Shown: positions 44,767 to 55,042, counted from the stretch's first letter. The stretch is 64,000 nucleotides of DNA from Artocarpus heterophyllus (GCA_025403435.1 CM046327.1:12826218-12890217); one strand, 5' to 3'. Numbers and translations: made by a program. Notes: a model not told the origin generated them from the letters alone.

Positions 44767-46744
44767 TGTGACACCCGTTATTCTCCTAACGGGTATTGAG
44801 GTAATTAAATTAATTTTTAATGTATAAAAAAAAAAAATTGCTTCATTTAAATTTATTTTATAATATTTATTTTTATCTATTTTTAAATTTTCTAAAATTC
44901 TCCTATATTTATTTAGTATGATTACTAAAAAGCCTTAGAACTTCTAATAAATCTCAAAAATGTCATATTGGCATTATGTGTGTTAAAGTCTTTAGATGAG
45001 ACATAAGGATATCTTTTCCAACTACTCTTGACCCTCATTTTCTTTATTTCCTCCGTGACATGCTTCAACATGTCTCCTCTATAATTGTTTCTATCACTTC
45101 TCTTCAAAGATTTCATCTTTTCTTCCTTTCTCTTCCACGGTTCCCACACTCTTCTTCTCATTTCTTTGCTGAAGCAAAATACTTAGAGAACTTCTTCAAG
45201 GCAGCCATAAAAATCAGCCACCATCACCTCCATTTGAGCAAGAATTTCAGTCATACCGAAGTAAAGGAACCTGTTTTGAAGCCATTTCAAGCTTCCAACT
45301 AACCATAATCCGAGGTTAGAATCTTATGAACAAATTTAGTCTTTCATTTATAAATTTTCTTTTATACTAAAGGATTATTCAAATTTGCGTTCTTAAACCT
45401 AAGTATATGTTTGTTGCTATTTTGGAGCATATGTATGAAGTCTAAGTGTATATGCCCTAGACAGAAAATTTATATTGTTAAACTTTATAATACCTCTATG
45501 GGCAGTGGTTATTTCTTGAAATTCTAAGATTAAATTAAAATAAATTTTATGAATGTAGTTGTATGTTGTGCTTTAGTTTTAATTGTCCTTATGCACGCCT
45601 TAGGATCAAGGGAGTATGGAGCTAACGTTAATTGATTCCAGGATTAAGAGACTGTTGATAAGCTTAAAAGGTAGGGATTCTATTACTCATCTTTTGTGAG
45701 GTTTTTATAGAATTAAAATTGATTGTTTTGCCGCAATATATATATATCTATGTTGAACTGATATTATATGTGTATCACATATGAAACTATGACATGGACT
45801 CGTCTTGTATTGTACGGCGAGGAACATAATGAATTGACACATGTTATAAATTGAGAAGCATGGTTAGGAAAATTAACTCTATTAATAATGATTTAATATA
45901 GAGAAATTGTGAGACATGAAAAGGGCGACGGTTACGTCCTTGGGCATGAATACCCTAAAAGGTAAAGTAGGGGGAAGGCGATGACGCTTCCTTGGGTTGA
46001 AAGTCCCAGAACACACTGTACAGGAATCGATTTGGTGAGGACTCGGGGCTTGATGTCCCCTCACCGGAACACCCTTGGAATGTTTATAGGGTGATCAAGT
46101 GCGCCCATTTGGGTTTCGATGAGTTGAGTGATACTCAATTTAACATGGATACCTAGGAACAATGATGATTTGTAATATTTGTATAAATGTGTAATTATGA
46201 CACTTGGTAACGATTAACTACGGTATCCATAAGATGTGATCATAATAAACCTCATAATCTGGAATGTGATGTAACTTACTAACCATGCAGGTTTTAATGT
46301 GGTAATGATAAAAACCTAAAGGTGAGTAATGGCTTTCTCTACTGAGCATAGTGTTGCTCATACCCTTATGTTTATATCTTTTCAGGACTCACTAAGTGTA
46401 AGGTGGCTACGAGAAATATAGTTGAGGAAGTGATGTAGCTATATTACATTGGGACTGCTTCAATCGTTGAGAATGTTCTTCATGATAATGTAAGCATCAA
46501 TTGTTACTTTCTGTGACTGTATTACAATGTGTTGAGGGTTAAAATGATGATGACAACAGTTTATATTATTAAATTTAAGGTGCTACATTAAAACTGTGGT
46601 TTATTTGTCGTTTATATTTTTATTTTTGAGTTGAGAGTTTTCATTTAAGTCCCGGGCAAATTTTAATCTTTAAGGTTTTACTTTTATTATTTATTTTTAT
46701 TTTATCTCATTAAAAACTGTTAACCCCCATATAGGGGCGTTACA
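44767..46744 (+). repeat. left LTR of the cargo retrotransposon
   Basis: TGTGACACCCGTTATTCTCC to TATAGGGGCGTTACA, 1978 bp. It is identical in length to the right LTR and matches it throughout as far as I could compare by eye. One difference was noticed: C here at about 46021 against T at about 52158. The frames at 44925-45302 and 45882-46064 recur in the right LTR because the LTRs are copies; they are not called as genes. Confidence 0.9.
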
Positions 46745-46770
46745 GAATTTTTGGTATCAGAGCCTAGGTT
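46745..46770 (+). other. primer-binding site, initiator Met-tRNA type
   Basis: TGGTATCAGAGCC at about 46752-46764, eight bases after the left LTR end, is complementary to the 3' end of plant initiator methionine tRNA. It is the usual primer site for minus-strand synthesis in plant Gypsy and Copia elements. The match is full, so the element could still be primed. Confidence 0.85.
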
Positions 46771-48132
46771 CGGTTAACCTAGGGAGTGTAGCACCACTTT
46801 AAAAAATATATTTTTGAGATGGTTTTGAAGCTGAATTTTCATTGTCATCATCAAAATGAACCTTCACATTGATTTATACAGTCTAGAAGGATGTAACATG
46901 GAAAGGCCATAGAATGAAAATACTTATGGTTATATGAGTACAATAATTATATAGAAGGAAAGTATTAATAGTTATGAGGGAATGATAATTATATGGAATG
47001 AGTTTATAAGTAGAATGCTTATGAGAGATTCGTATAATATTAGGATCTATAAGCATATTTAATTCGTATAAACGATGAGAAATTCGTATAGATACGAGGA
47101 TTTAAGAGCCTTTTATCTCGTGAAAAACAATAAGAAATATAAGGCTTGATTTATTGATTTTAAAGTTTGACATAGATATGCCAAATTTTTCGTAATTGAT
47201 TCAAACCTAAGTAATGATTATGTGTGGATTCGATGGAGCACATAAGTGTCAATGTCTTTTCTTAAAAGTTCTATATATTTGAGGAATATGATATAAGTTG
47301 GGAATCATGGTATTGAATCTTGAGAGAGATAAATGTTAGATTTTTGGTCTGTTGAGACTGTGTAAAGTCTAGAATGCATGAATCTCAAAATTGGAATATT
47401 TCGTTACGTACATTGTATTTAAGTGTATCAGTGAATCTTTTGGTGACCTAAGGTTTTGTTATATGAGGAAATTATATATTGTATGAGTAGAATTGTGGGG
47501 ATTGTAGATGTTCTTAAATAGTAACATCAAGTGTCTTTGTTCGTTGATATGGTCTACGTTGAAAGACGTAAATCGTATTGATTTCAAGGTTAGTCACATT
47601 CTAAACCCTTGGTAGCAATGATGATGAATCCATTGATAGATGTTAAGTATTATGAATAACATATGGGTGTATGCATTGTTCAATAAGGTTTTGATTAAAA
47701 CAAAATTATTTGAGTTGCTGGATCATTCAGGAAGATCCTTGTTGTCGTTAAATTAGATTTGTTGTTTATAGTTAACTTTATCTATAGTGGGCTTTGAATT
47801 GGGTTTAAGATTCATACGAATTGGTTTTCAATTTTATGTTTGTTATTTAACTCGTTCCAGATGTGTTAAGGCCCAAAACAACCTGACCATTTTCAACTAA
47901 GAACATTTGGGCCTAGTTCAAATCTTAAATCAGTTTGATTCATACTGTCTCTCCCACGTGGTCTCTATACGTGTCATATACAGTGGTTTAATCATTGTTT
48001 ACAAATACGTTTACTGTGCATAGGAGCTTATTTCTCCGAGTTTACTTTTCCTCCAAAAGAAGAAGGAATTCTAGGATTCTGCAATTTACTATCTTAATTT
48101 TTCCTTTCTATTTACTCTTCTTTCATCTCATC
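46765..48132 (+). other. long untranslated leader of the cargo retrotransposon
   Basis: 1.37 kb between the primer site and the first ORF with no frame that resembles gag. It is AT-rich with several gtataa/atgag-type phrases. Chromovirus gag would normally start here, so the region is either a remnant leader with packaging signals or unrelated filler. No domain was recognised. Confidence 0.5.
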
Positions 48133-48654
48133 ATGGACCCAAAGTACCAACACTTGAGAAAGTATTTCCCATCACTCTCCCAAAAGATTCTCAGAAAGAA
48201 ATACAAGGCTAGAATTACTCGGTTGTGGATTCTTATGCGTTTTGGTATCCCTTGTGATGTGAGAATGTTAATAGAGGGGAAGATCCGTCCGAGTGACTTT
48301 AGTCAAGATGTCGGTTTACCAGGAACAGGTACCAGTCGTAGTGCAATGAAAAGAAGAGCTCGTGCCATCGTGGTCACTTGTAACAAATGTGGAAGACAAA
48401 ATTGTAACGGTAAATGTACTTCACCTGGTTATATGTCTACGAATAGAGAGGATAAAATAAGGTTTTGTAGGGATGGACTTTCAAAGGAGAACTTGGATAG
48501 CATCCATCCTCCTCTCCACGGTCACCCTAGTGGATATGTTCAAGGAGCTATTTTTAAACTCTGGCCTAAATTTTATACAGAAAGACAACGCCTCAGGAAT
48601 ATGGTATTTCTAGATCCTGTTTGCCAAGCCATAAGAAAACTGGATGGGGAATAA
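48133..48654 (+). CDS. cysteine-rich basic protein, resembles carla-like virus nucleic-acid-binding proteins
   Basis: An intact 173-aa ORF. The start chosen is ATG 48133 because it has A at -3 and G at +4; the frame is open further upstream without an earlier ATG. The N-terminus is basic (RKKYKARITRLW), followed by a hydrophobic stretch (WILMRFGIPCDVRML). Then comes an Arg/Lys cluster KRRARA (residues 73-78), and immediately after it C83-x2-C86-x4-C91-x3-C95 followed by SPGY (97-100). A basic cluster, a four-Cys finger and then a PG dipeptide is the layout of the small cysteine-rich nucleic-acid-binding proteins of carlaviruses and relatives (Viral_NABP family). In those viruses the proteins bind nucleic acid and modulate host silencing or transcription. 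The similarity is by motif and order only. It is also unlike the CCHC knuckle of retroviral Gag. Origin from an RNA virus is inferred, and it could alternatively be an unrelated plant zinc-binding protein. Confidence 0.7.
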   Translation: MDPKYQHLRKYFPSLSQKILRKKYKARITRLWILMRFGIPCDVRMLIEGKIRPSDFSQDVGLPGTGTSRSAMKRRARAIVVTCNKCGRQNCNGKCTSPGYMSTNREDKIRFCRDGLSKENLDSIHPPLHGHPSGYVQGAIFKLWPKFYTERQRLRNMVFLDPVCQAIRKLDGE

Positions 48655-49297
48655 GTCATCGCTCTATAAAGGTTATTTAGTCTTTACTTATTTGAAGCAG
48701 TTTTAGCTGATGTTCAACAGTTTGTGTTTTTCTTTTACTCAGAATATTTGCTTTTGTGTTTGAAATAATTGTGATTATTAGATTGATACAGTAAGTGTTA
48801 ATATCTTATTTAATTTATGATTTTCTTAAATATATATATAATAAAATATATTATCTTATCAGACACGTTACATACGGTACAGTAATATGTTTGAATTTTG
48901 AAAAGCTTATCCAGATATTTCAAGATTTGTGTCTCAAATTTCAAAAGTTCTACAGTATTTGTCGTTTATATTAAATTTCTAGACTTGGTGTATATTTGTC
49001 AAAAAGTCTACAGTTGTGTCATGAGGGTCTTCTGTCGAATTGTTCTCAATTGTCAAAAGTTATACAATTAGAGTCTAATCTTTTTCAAAAAGTGAATCAG
49101 ATTTTCTGTAAACTATCAATCACCTTATCTTACTTTCTTATCCGCACAAGATTTTGTTTAAATCTTTGGATTACTTTTTCATTACCTACTCGTCTATCTC
49201 TTTAGCCCTTTTTGTATATTTCTCATCTTTAAAATCTCATGTAGAACCCGAAGTCTAAGTGGAGCAGACATTAAGCAACCACTTCTATAAACCAAAT
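48655..49297 (+). other. spacer between the two cargo ORFs
   Basis: 643 bp of AT-rich DNA with no long frame that starts with ATG and shows a domain. A second ORF this far downstream would need splicing, a separate promoter or reinitiation for translation; no clear TATA box or splice pair could be fixed by eye. Confidence 0.5.
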
Positions 49298-49948
49298 ATG
49301 TCTACCTCCCAGTCCACGAAGAAAATAAAGAATGTCTGTGTCTTTTGTGGTTCCAGCCTTGGAAAAGATAAAGCTTATTTAGAAGCTGCAAATCACTTAG
49401 GGCAAGTCCTAGCACGCAAGAAGATTAACATAATCTATGGGGGTGGTAGTATAAAAATGATGGTAAATATGGCACTAGCAGCTAGGTCTAGCGACGCTAC
49501 TGATGTAAGAATTTGGCCTCATATTCCAGTTGAAGGAAACCTTTGTAAGGAAGCCATAGGTAAGGGAGAAGGAGTCAGGAGTATCCCTAATAATTTTAAA
49601 GACATAATCTATAATTCTGATGCTTTTATAGCATTACCTGGTGGTCTAGGTACTCTTGAGGAAATATTTATAGTTGCTTGTGGGCAATTGTTGGGCTTTT
49701 ATTCCAAACCTTTGGGACTGCTGAACGTAAAGGGTTTTTATGACGGTCTTTTGAAATTTCTAGATTACGCTGTGGAAGAAAACATCACTACAGAATCGGA
49801 GAGACAAATCTTTGTCACTGCTTCAACAGCTGAGGAATTGATAGATAAAATGCAAATCATACATCCAGAATCCGACACTGCAACATCCAAGCTTGAATGG
49901 GAAAGGGAAAGCCGGGAGCGGCCAATTGATTTGAATCTCCATCTGTAA
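49298..49948 (+). CDS. LOG-like protein (cytokinin riboside 5'-monophosphate phosphoribohydrolase family)
   Basis: An intact, intronless 216-aa ORF starting at ATG 49298 (A at -3); length matches ordinary LOG proteins. The Rossmann-like fold is recognisable: VCVFCGSS (13-20), YGGGS (47-51), DAFIALPGGLGTLEE (108-122), KPLGLLNVKGFYDGLL (137-152) and IFVTASTAEEL (171-181). LOG enzymes hydrolyse cytokinin nucleotides to free bases, and the PGGxGTxxE loop with Glu122 binds substrate. The spacing from GGGS to PGG equals the family spacing, but the segment that should read MHERKAEM is IPNNFKDI (96-103), so the catalytic Arg is Asn99. The GLMG after GGGS is also altered (KMMV). Activity is therefore doubtful. 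Plant LOG genes usually have several introns; their absence fits capture through RNA. The symbol is withheld because function is uncertain. Confidence 0.85.
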   Translation: MSTSQSTKKIKNVCVFCGSSLGKDKAYLEAANHLGQVLARKKINIIYGGGSIKMMVNMALAARSSDATDVRIWPHIPVEGNLCKEAIGKGEGVRSIPNNFKDIIYNSDAFIALPGGLGTLEEIFIVACGQLLGFYSKPLGLLNVKGFYDGLLKFLDYAVEENITTESERQIFVTASTAEELIDKMQIIHPESDTATSKLEWERESRERPIDLNLHL

Positions 49949-50087
49949 TCTTTTTGTTTTATCTTTGGCATGTAGGCATGTGTGTCCGTATTTCGTGTGT
50001 TACGAATAACCGTTTGCCTTGTATTCTGTGTTTCTTGTGGTACGTTGTTGTTCAATCTTTTAGATTCATTGAGCCTAATGCCGGGAT

Positions 50088-50230
50088 GGCTGGATACGGA
50101 GTACTTGATGCTCTCGAAACGCATCCTTCTTAAGGTCCGATCTTTTGTTTATCGATGTTTTTGTATCCTCTAAGCATGCATGATATGGATAGCTGGTATA
50201 CGGAGTGCCTTGTACTCTCGAAACGTATCC
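50088..50230 (+). repeat. duplicated 39-nt stem-loop downstream of the LOG-like ORF
   Basis: Two copies 104 bp apart: 50088-50126 (ggctggatacggagt...ctctcgaaacgcatcc) and 50192-50230 (gctggtatacggagt...actctcgaaacgtatcc). In each, the left part (ATACG-GAGT) can pair with the right part (ACTC-tcgaaa-CGTAT), giving a stem with an internal asymmetric tcgaaa bulge. The pairing is better in the second copy, and differences in the first weaken only the outer stem. They lie 140-280 nt after the LOG stop codon, probably in the transcript 3' region. Confidence 0.6.
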
Positions 50231-50903
50231 GTATCATGTTTGTAATGTGTAATATTCTGTTAATATTATGTGGAAGTACCAGAGTCAGTTACGGGGATAT
50301 TCCATATGAAATATGAATATATTATTTGGGTTGAATGTTTGTGTCATGAGGATAGCTGTTTAATGAAAAATATGTCGGGTTTGTCTGCAACTCTGAGATT
50401 CCGTTTAATATCTCTATGAATAAGTTTAATGTATGGTTTTGAATATAAGTGTTTGTGATATATGTTTTATGATTATGTTTTAGTTTATTAGTTGAGGTAT
50501 GAAATCAAATATATTTGACTTTTCCTTACTCAAAAAGGAAAAGGAACCTAAAGATGAAGTATATAAAATTTCTCTGACAATCTCCTTAAATGTGATTGTA
50601 AATCACAGTCCATGGACAATGAAGGACCGGAATCATGATATGGTCAATATGTATGCCTGATCAGATTCTTAGACTATTATACGGTGTTATAAGTTGAAAC
50701 TTGTCAGAAATACTCTTATTGAGGGATTTAGGAGTAAGATTTATTATGCAAGTAAATAAGTGGAAATACGATAACTTAAATTTGGAGGACAAACAACATT
50801 AACGGTTTAGACTCAGAATTGGAATCATAGTGGAATCATAATTTTTACTAGTATTGCTAGAATTGAAATTTCGAGGACGAAATTTCTTTAAGGGGGGTAG
50901 AGC
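50231..50903 (+). other. 3' internal region and polypurine tract of the cargo retrotransposon
   Basis: No coding seen. The last 45 bases read aaatttcgaggacgaaattt then ctttaaggggggtaga, directly before the right LTR at 50904. This pattern, with the G-rich polypurine tract at about 50890-50898, is the conserved 3' end of plant Tekay/Del chromoviruses and primes plus-strand synthesis. Confidence 0.75.
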
Positions 50904-52881
50904 TGTGACACCCGTTATTCTCCTAACGGGTATTGAGGTAATTAAATTAATTTTTAATGTATAAAAAAAAAAAATTGCTTCATTTAAATTTATTTTATAA
51001 TATTTATTTTTATCTATTTTTAAATTTTCTAAAATTCTCCTATATTTATTTAGTATGATTACTAAAAAGCCTTAGAACTTCTAATAAATCTCAAAAATGT
51101 CATATTGGCATTATGTGTGTTAAAGTCTTTAGATGAGACATAAGGATATCTTTTCCAACTACTCTTGACCCTCATTTTCTTTATTTCCTCCGTGACATGC
51201 TTCAACATGTCTCCTCTATAATTGTTTCTATCACTTCTCTTCAAAGATTTCATCTTTTCTTCCTTTCTCTTCCACGGTTCCCACACTCTTCTTCTCATTT
51301 CTTTGCTGAAGCAAAATACTTAGAGAACTTCTTCAAGGCAGCCATAAAAATCAGCCACCATCACCTCCATTTGAGCAAGAATTTCAGTCATACCGAAGTA
51401 AAGGAACCTGTTTTGAAGCCATTTCAAGCTTCCAACTAACCATAATCCGAGGTTAGAATCTTATGAACAAATTTAGTCTTTCATTTATAAATTTTCTTTT
51501 ATACTAAAGGATTATTCAAATTTGCGTTCTTAAACCTAAGTATATGTTTGTTGCTATTTTGGAGCATATGTATGAAGTCTAAGTGTATATGCCCTAGACA
51601 GAAAATTTATATTGTTAAACTTTATAATACCTCTATGGGCAGTGGTTATTTCTTGAAATTCTAAGATTAAATTAAAATAAATTTTATGAATGTAGTTGTA
51701 TGTTGTGCTTTAGTTTTAATTGTCCTTATGCACGCCTTAGGATCAAGGGAGTATGGAGCTAACGTTAATTGATTCCAGGATTAAGAGACTGTTGATAAGC
51801 TTAAAAGGTAGGGATTCTATTACTCATCTTTTGTGAGGTTTTTATAGAATTAAAATTGATTGTTTTGCCGCAATATATATATATCTATGTTGAACTGATA
51901 TTATATGTGTATCACATATGAAACTATGACATGGACTCGTCTTGTATTGTACGGCGAGGAACATAATGAATTGACACATGTTATAAATTGAGAAGCATGG
52001 TTAGGAAAATTAACTCTATTAATAATGATTTAATATAGAGAAATTGTGAGACATGAAAAGGGCGACGGTTACGTCCTTGGGCATGAATACCCTAAAAGGT
52101 AAAGTAGGGGGAAGGCGATGACGCTTCCTTGGGTTGAAAGTCCCAGAACACACTGTATAGGAATCGATTTGGTGAGGACTCGGGGCTTGATGTCCCCTCA
52201 CCGGAACACCCTTGGAATGTTTATAGGGTGATCAAGTGCGCCCATTTGGGTTTCGATGAGTTGAGTGATACTCAATTTAACATGGATACCTAGGAACAAT
52301 GATGATTTGTAATATTTGTATAAATGTGTAATTATGACACTTGGTAACGATTAACTACGGTATCCATAAGATGTGATCATAATAAACCTCATAATCTGGA
52401 ATGTGATGTAACTTACTAACCATGCAGGTTTTAATGTGGTAATGATAAAAACCTAAAGGTGAGTAATGGCTTTCTCTACTGAGCATAGTGTTGCTCATAC
52501 CCTTATGTTTATATCTTTTCAGGACTCACTAAGTGTAAGGTGGCTACGAGAAATATAGTTGAGGAAGTGATGTAGCTATATTACATTGGGACTGCTTCAA
52601 TCGTTGAGAATGTTCTTCATGATAATGTAAGCATCAATTGTTACTTTCTGTGACTGTATTACAATGTGTTGAGGGTTAAAATGATGATGACAACAGTTTA
52701 TATTATTAAATTTAAGGTGCTACATTAAAACTGTGGTTTATTTGTCGTTTATATTTTTATTTTTGAGTTGAGAGTTTTCATTTAAGTCCCGGGCAAATTT
52801 TAATCTTTAAGGTTTTACTTTTATTATTTATTTTTATTTTATCTCATTAAAAACTGTTAACCCCCATATAGGGGCGTTACA
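50904..52881 (+). repeat. right LTR of the cargo retrotransposon
   Basis: 1978 bp, TGTGACACCC to GGGGCGTTACA, matching the left LTR without any length difference. It is followed by the target duplication GGCTT, after which the old Gypsy protease sequence resumes. Confidence 0.9.
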
Positions 52882-54335
52882 GGCTTGGTCAATGAGTTGA
52901 CGACTTTGATGGAGCCCCCTCCTCTAACTACCTTAAGGGTTAACATTAGGGCTTCTTCAATAGAGATAAAGTTACAGGATGCACCTGTGTCGATCAAGGC
53001 CTTAGTGTCCTTCCCGTTGATGTTAGCATCCACGAATAACAATCCCTTGGCTTGACTCTTTGGACTACTTTAAATAATGTTCAAGAGTTGTATGGAGCTG
53101 AATGAGCACGCTCCTTATTACCTTTCGTCCCTTGCTCTTCAAAGAATGCAGTCATAACATTAAGGGCCTTTCTCTGAAGACAATAATGAATCCAATGAGG
53201 CTCGTCACATAAGAAGCAATTGTTTTTGGGTCTAGAATTGTCTTTACCTTTATTCTACTTCCTTTTATCCTTTTGCTTGGATGAGGCATGGTCCTTGACT
53301 CCCTCCTTGTGATGGTTCATCGAGTGGTCTCCCCCAACGTTGTCGGTGTTGCCTTTTTTCTCTTTGGACTTTGACTCCTTTTGGCTTAAGTAGTCGATCA
53401 AGCTTTCAACAACCGCAATAGCTATAGTGACGTCTTACACACCACGATGCCTAAGCTCTGTCTTTACCCATGGTTGTAGCCCATCCATAAAGAAGAAAAG
53501 GGAGTCCTTGTTGGACATATTCGGAATCTCTAGTATGAGATCTGTGAAATCCTTCACATAGTCTTGGATACTGCCTGATTGTTTAAGTCTTCGCAAGTGA
53601 CCACCTACCTCTTCCTCGGCATTCTCCGGATAGAATTGCCTTTTAAGTTCATTTTAAAAGCATCAAGGGAGGTGATGGTGCATGTACCTCTCCTGATGTC
53701 CTCTTGCCTTCTTTGCCACCATAACATGGTGGTGTCTGTGAGGTATAAAGTAGCAGATTGGATCTTGGCAGCATCCTCTACAATGCTTGTAAGAAAATTG
53801 TCTACCTCGTAAGCATTACATGTGCCCACAAAGCTCTAGGGTTTTGGCACATCAATCTTGTGTGCCTTTATGGTTGGTGTGGTTGGACCAAATGTAACCA
53901 CCCTCTTGCACAATGCAAGGTTGGCACATGTTTTTTCCAACTAGGCAAGCATACTATTAATCTCCCTTTGGTACATGTCTCAAACATGAGCCACCTCTGC
54001 CTAGAGCTTTTCCTAAAGCTCCCACATGTCCTTTCTTAAGGACTCTTTTAGCCTGCCAAGGGACTTACACACGGCCTAATGGAGTTCGGCATCCTCCACC
54101 TATAGACTGTCTAACCATTGGTCTATGTCCTCCATCTGTGTATCCCATGCACTCACGCTATCCTCCACCCGAGTTGAACGTGCATCAAAGCTAGAAATCA
54201 TGCCCTTGGACTTCCCCCGTGGCTTTGGTGTTGTGGGATCGAGTTGTAATTCACGAACTTGCTCTTGTTCCAATGTCTCCACATTTGTAGTGTTTGATCC
54301 TACACTTGCTCTTGTTTTTGTCATAGCTGAACCAA
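52882..54335 (-). pseudogene. Ty3/Gypsy gag and protease start (broken)
   Basis: Read on the minus strand from 54324, the gag start is MTKTRASVGSNTTNVETLEQ, eleven bases after the primer site. Downstream are a capsid-like segment at about 53829-53605 (DTTMLWWQRRQEDIRRGTC) and a zinc knuckle near 53234-53196, C-F-L-C-x3-H-x4-C, of the shortened CX2CX3HX4C kind used by some plant Gypsy elements. The protease block, 53042-52882, has the active-site sequence KALIDTGASCNFIS. Stops and frameshifts separate the blocks. The protease frame continues beyond the cargo-element insertion at 44766, and removing that insertion and one GGCTT restores a continuous alignment. Confidence 0.8.
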
Positions 54336-54348
54336 GGCTCTGATACCA
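54336..54348 (-). other. primer-binding site of the old Gypsy element
   Basis: On the minus strand, TGGTATCAGAGCC, complementary to initiator Met-tRNA, two bases from the LTR boundary. It fixes the element orientation as minus and the inner boundary of the right LTR at 54351. Confidence 0.8.
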
Positions 54349-54350
54349 GA

Positions 54351-55042
54351 TGTCACGGCCTTACTTTTTCCACAATGCGACCATGCGGCCTTAGCAATCC
54401 TGATGCTAAGTCAGTCTTGAATTCTCCCAAACTCACAAAATAAGGTAAGAATGATGGAAGTTAAGTAAGAACACTAAGAGAAAAATAAGAATAGGAAATA
54501 CAAAGTAGGCTTCTATTAGAATGTGGAAGCATTACAAATTTTTAGGGGACTGATTCCAAATGAGGTGGTCTTCCCCTATTTATAGGGCATTGGTCTTCTA
54601 AAGAATGTTTTAGGTCTTTATGGAACATAACTTACCCTACAACATTCTAACATCTTTCCTACTACACATTCATGGCCTAGAAGTTTCTAGAGTCTTCTAT
54701 AATAAATTAGTATGTTACATATATCTCAAATATTCTAGAAAGTTTCAAAGATTCTAGAATATTCTAAAGAGTTTTATATATTTCTAGATCTTTCTTGAGT
54801 ATTCTAGACTCGTGTAGAACATTTTAAAATATTGTGGAACCTTCTAGAATCTCATAGAAGCTTTTAGAATATTATAGAACATTCTAAAAACTTCATGATT
54901 CTACCAAGTTGTCTTAATTTTTCTAGGAAGTTTTAGAGTATTCTAATTGATTCCAACATTTAGAGAATACTCTAAAGAATCCTAAAGCCTTTATGAGCCT
55001 CCAAAAGTTAAGATAAGACAAAAATTATACAGCTTGTGACAA
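54351..55042 (-). mobile_element. Gypsy LTR, right copy (5' LTR of the minus-strand element)
   Basis: 692 bp, TGTCACGGCC to CTTGTGACA, with perfectly complementary termini. It is a relative of the truncated LTR at 33318-34002. The flanking bases (AAAAG after it and CATAA before the left LTR) do not match, so the element ends were rearranged or the two LTRs come from different insertions. The interior is full of ttctaga-type phrases like the left copy. Confidence 0.75.

Larger units (their letters stand above)
44767..52881 (+). mobile_element. intact non-autonomous LTR retrotransposon carrying two cargo ORFs
   Basis: The element is 8115 bp with two 1978-bp LTRs (44767-46744 and 50904-52881) and the 5-bp duplication GGCTT at 44762-44766 and 52882-52886. 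A Met-tRNA primer site follows the left LTR, and a polypurine tract precedes the right LTR. The 3' internal end (cgaggacgaaatttctttaagggggg) is the hallmark of Tekay/Del-type chromoviruses, so the element probably derives from one. No gag, protease, RT, RNase H or integrase coding was found in the 4.2-kb interior. Instead there are two intact intronless ORFs: a cysteine-rich basic protein (48133-48654) and a LOG-like protein (49298-49948). It is inserted in the protease region of an old Gypsy element. Mobilisation in trans by a related chromovirus is inferred. Confidence 0.9.

Noticed and set aside
44925..45302. Frames within the cargo-element LTRs (repeated at 51062-51439) as possible genes
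   Set aside because: They are present in both LTRs only because the LTRs are copies. The two strands overlap and no domain is recognised.
49765..50124. Minus-strand 119-aa frame overlapping the LOG-like ORF
   Set aside because: Antisense shadow of the LOG coding region and its 3' flank with no domain.
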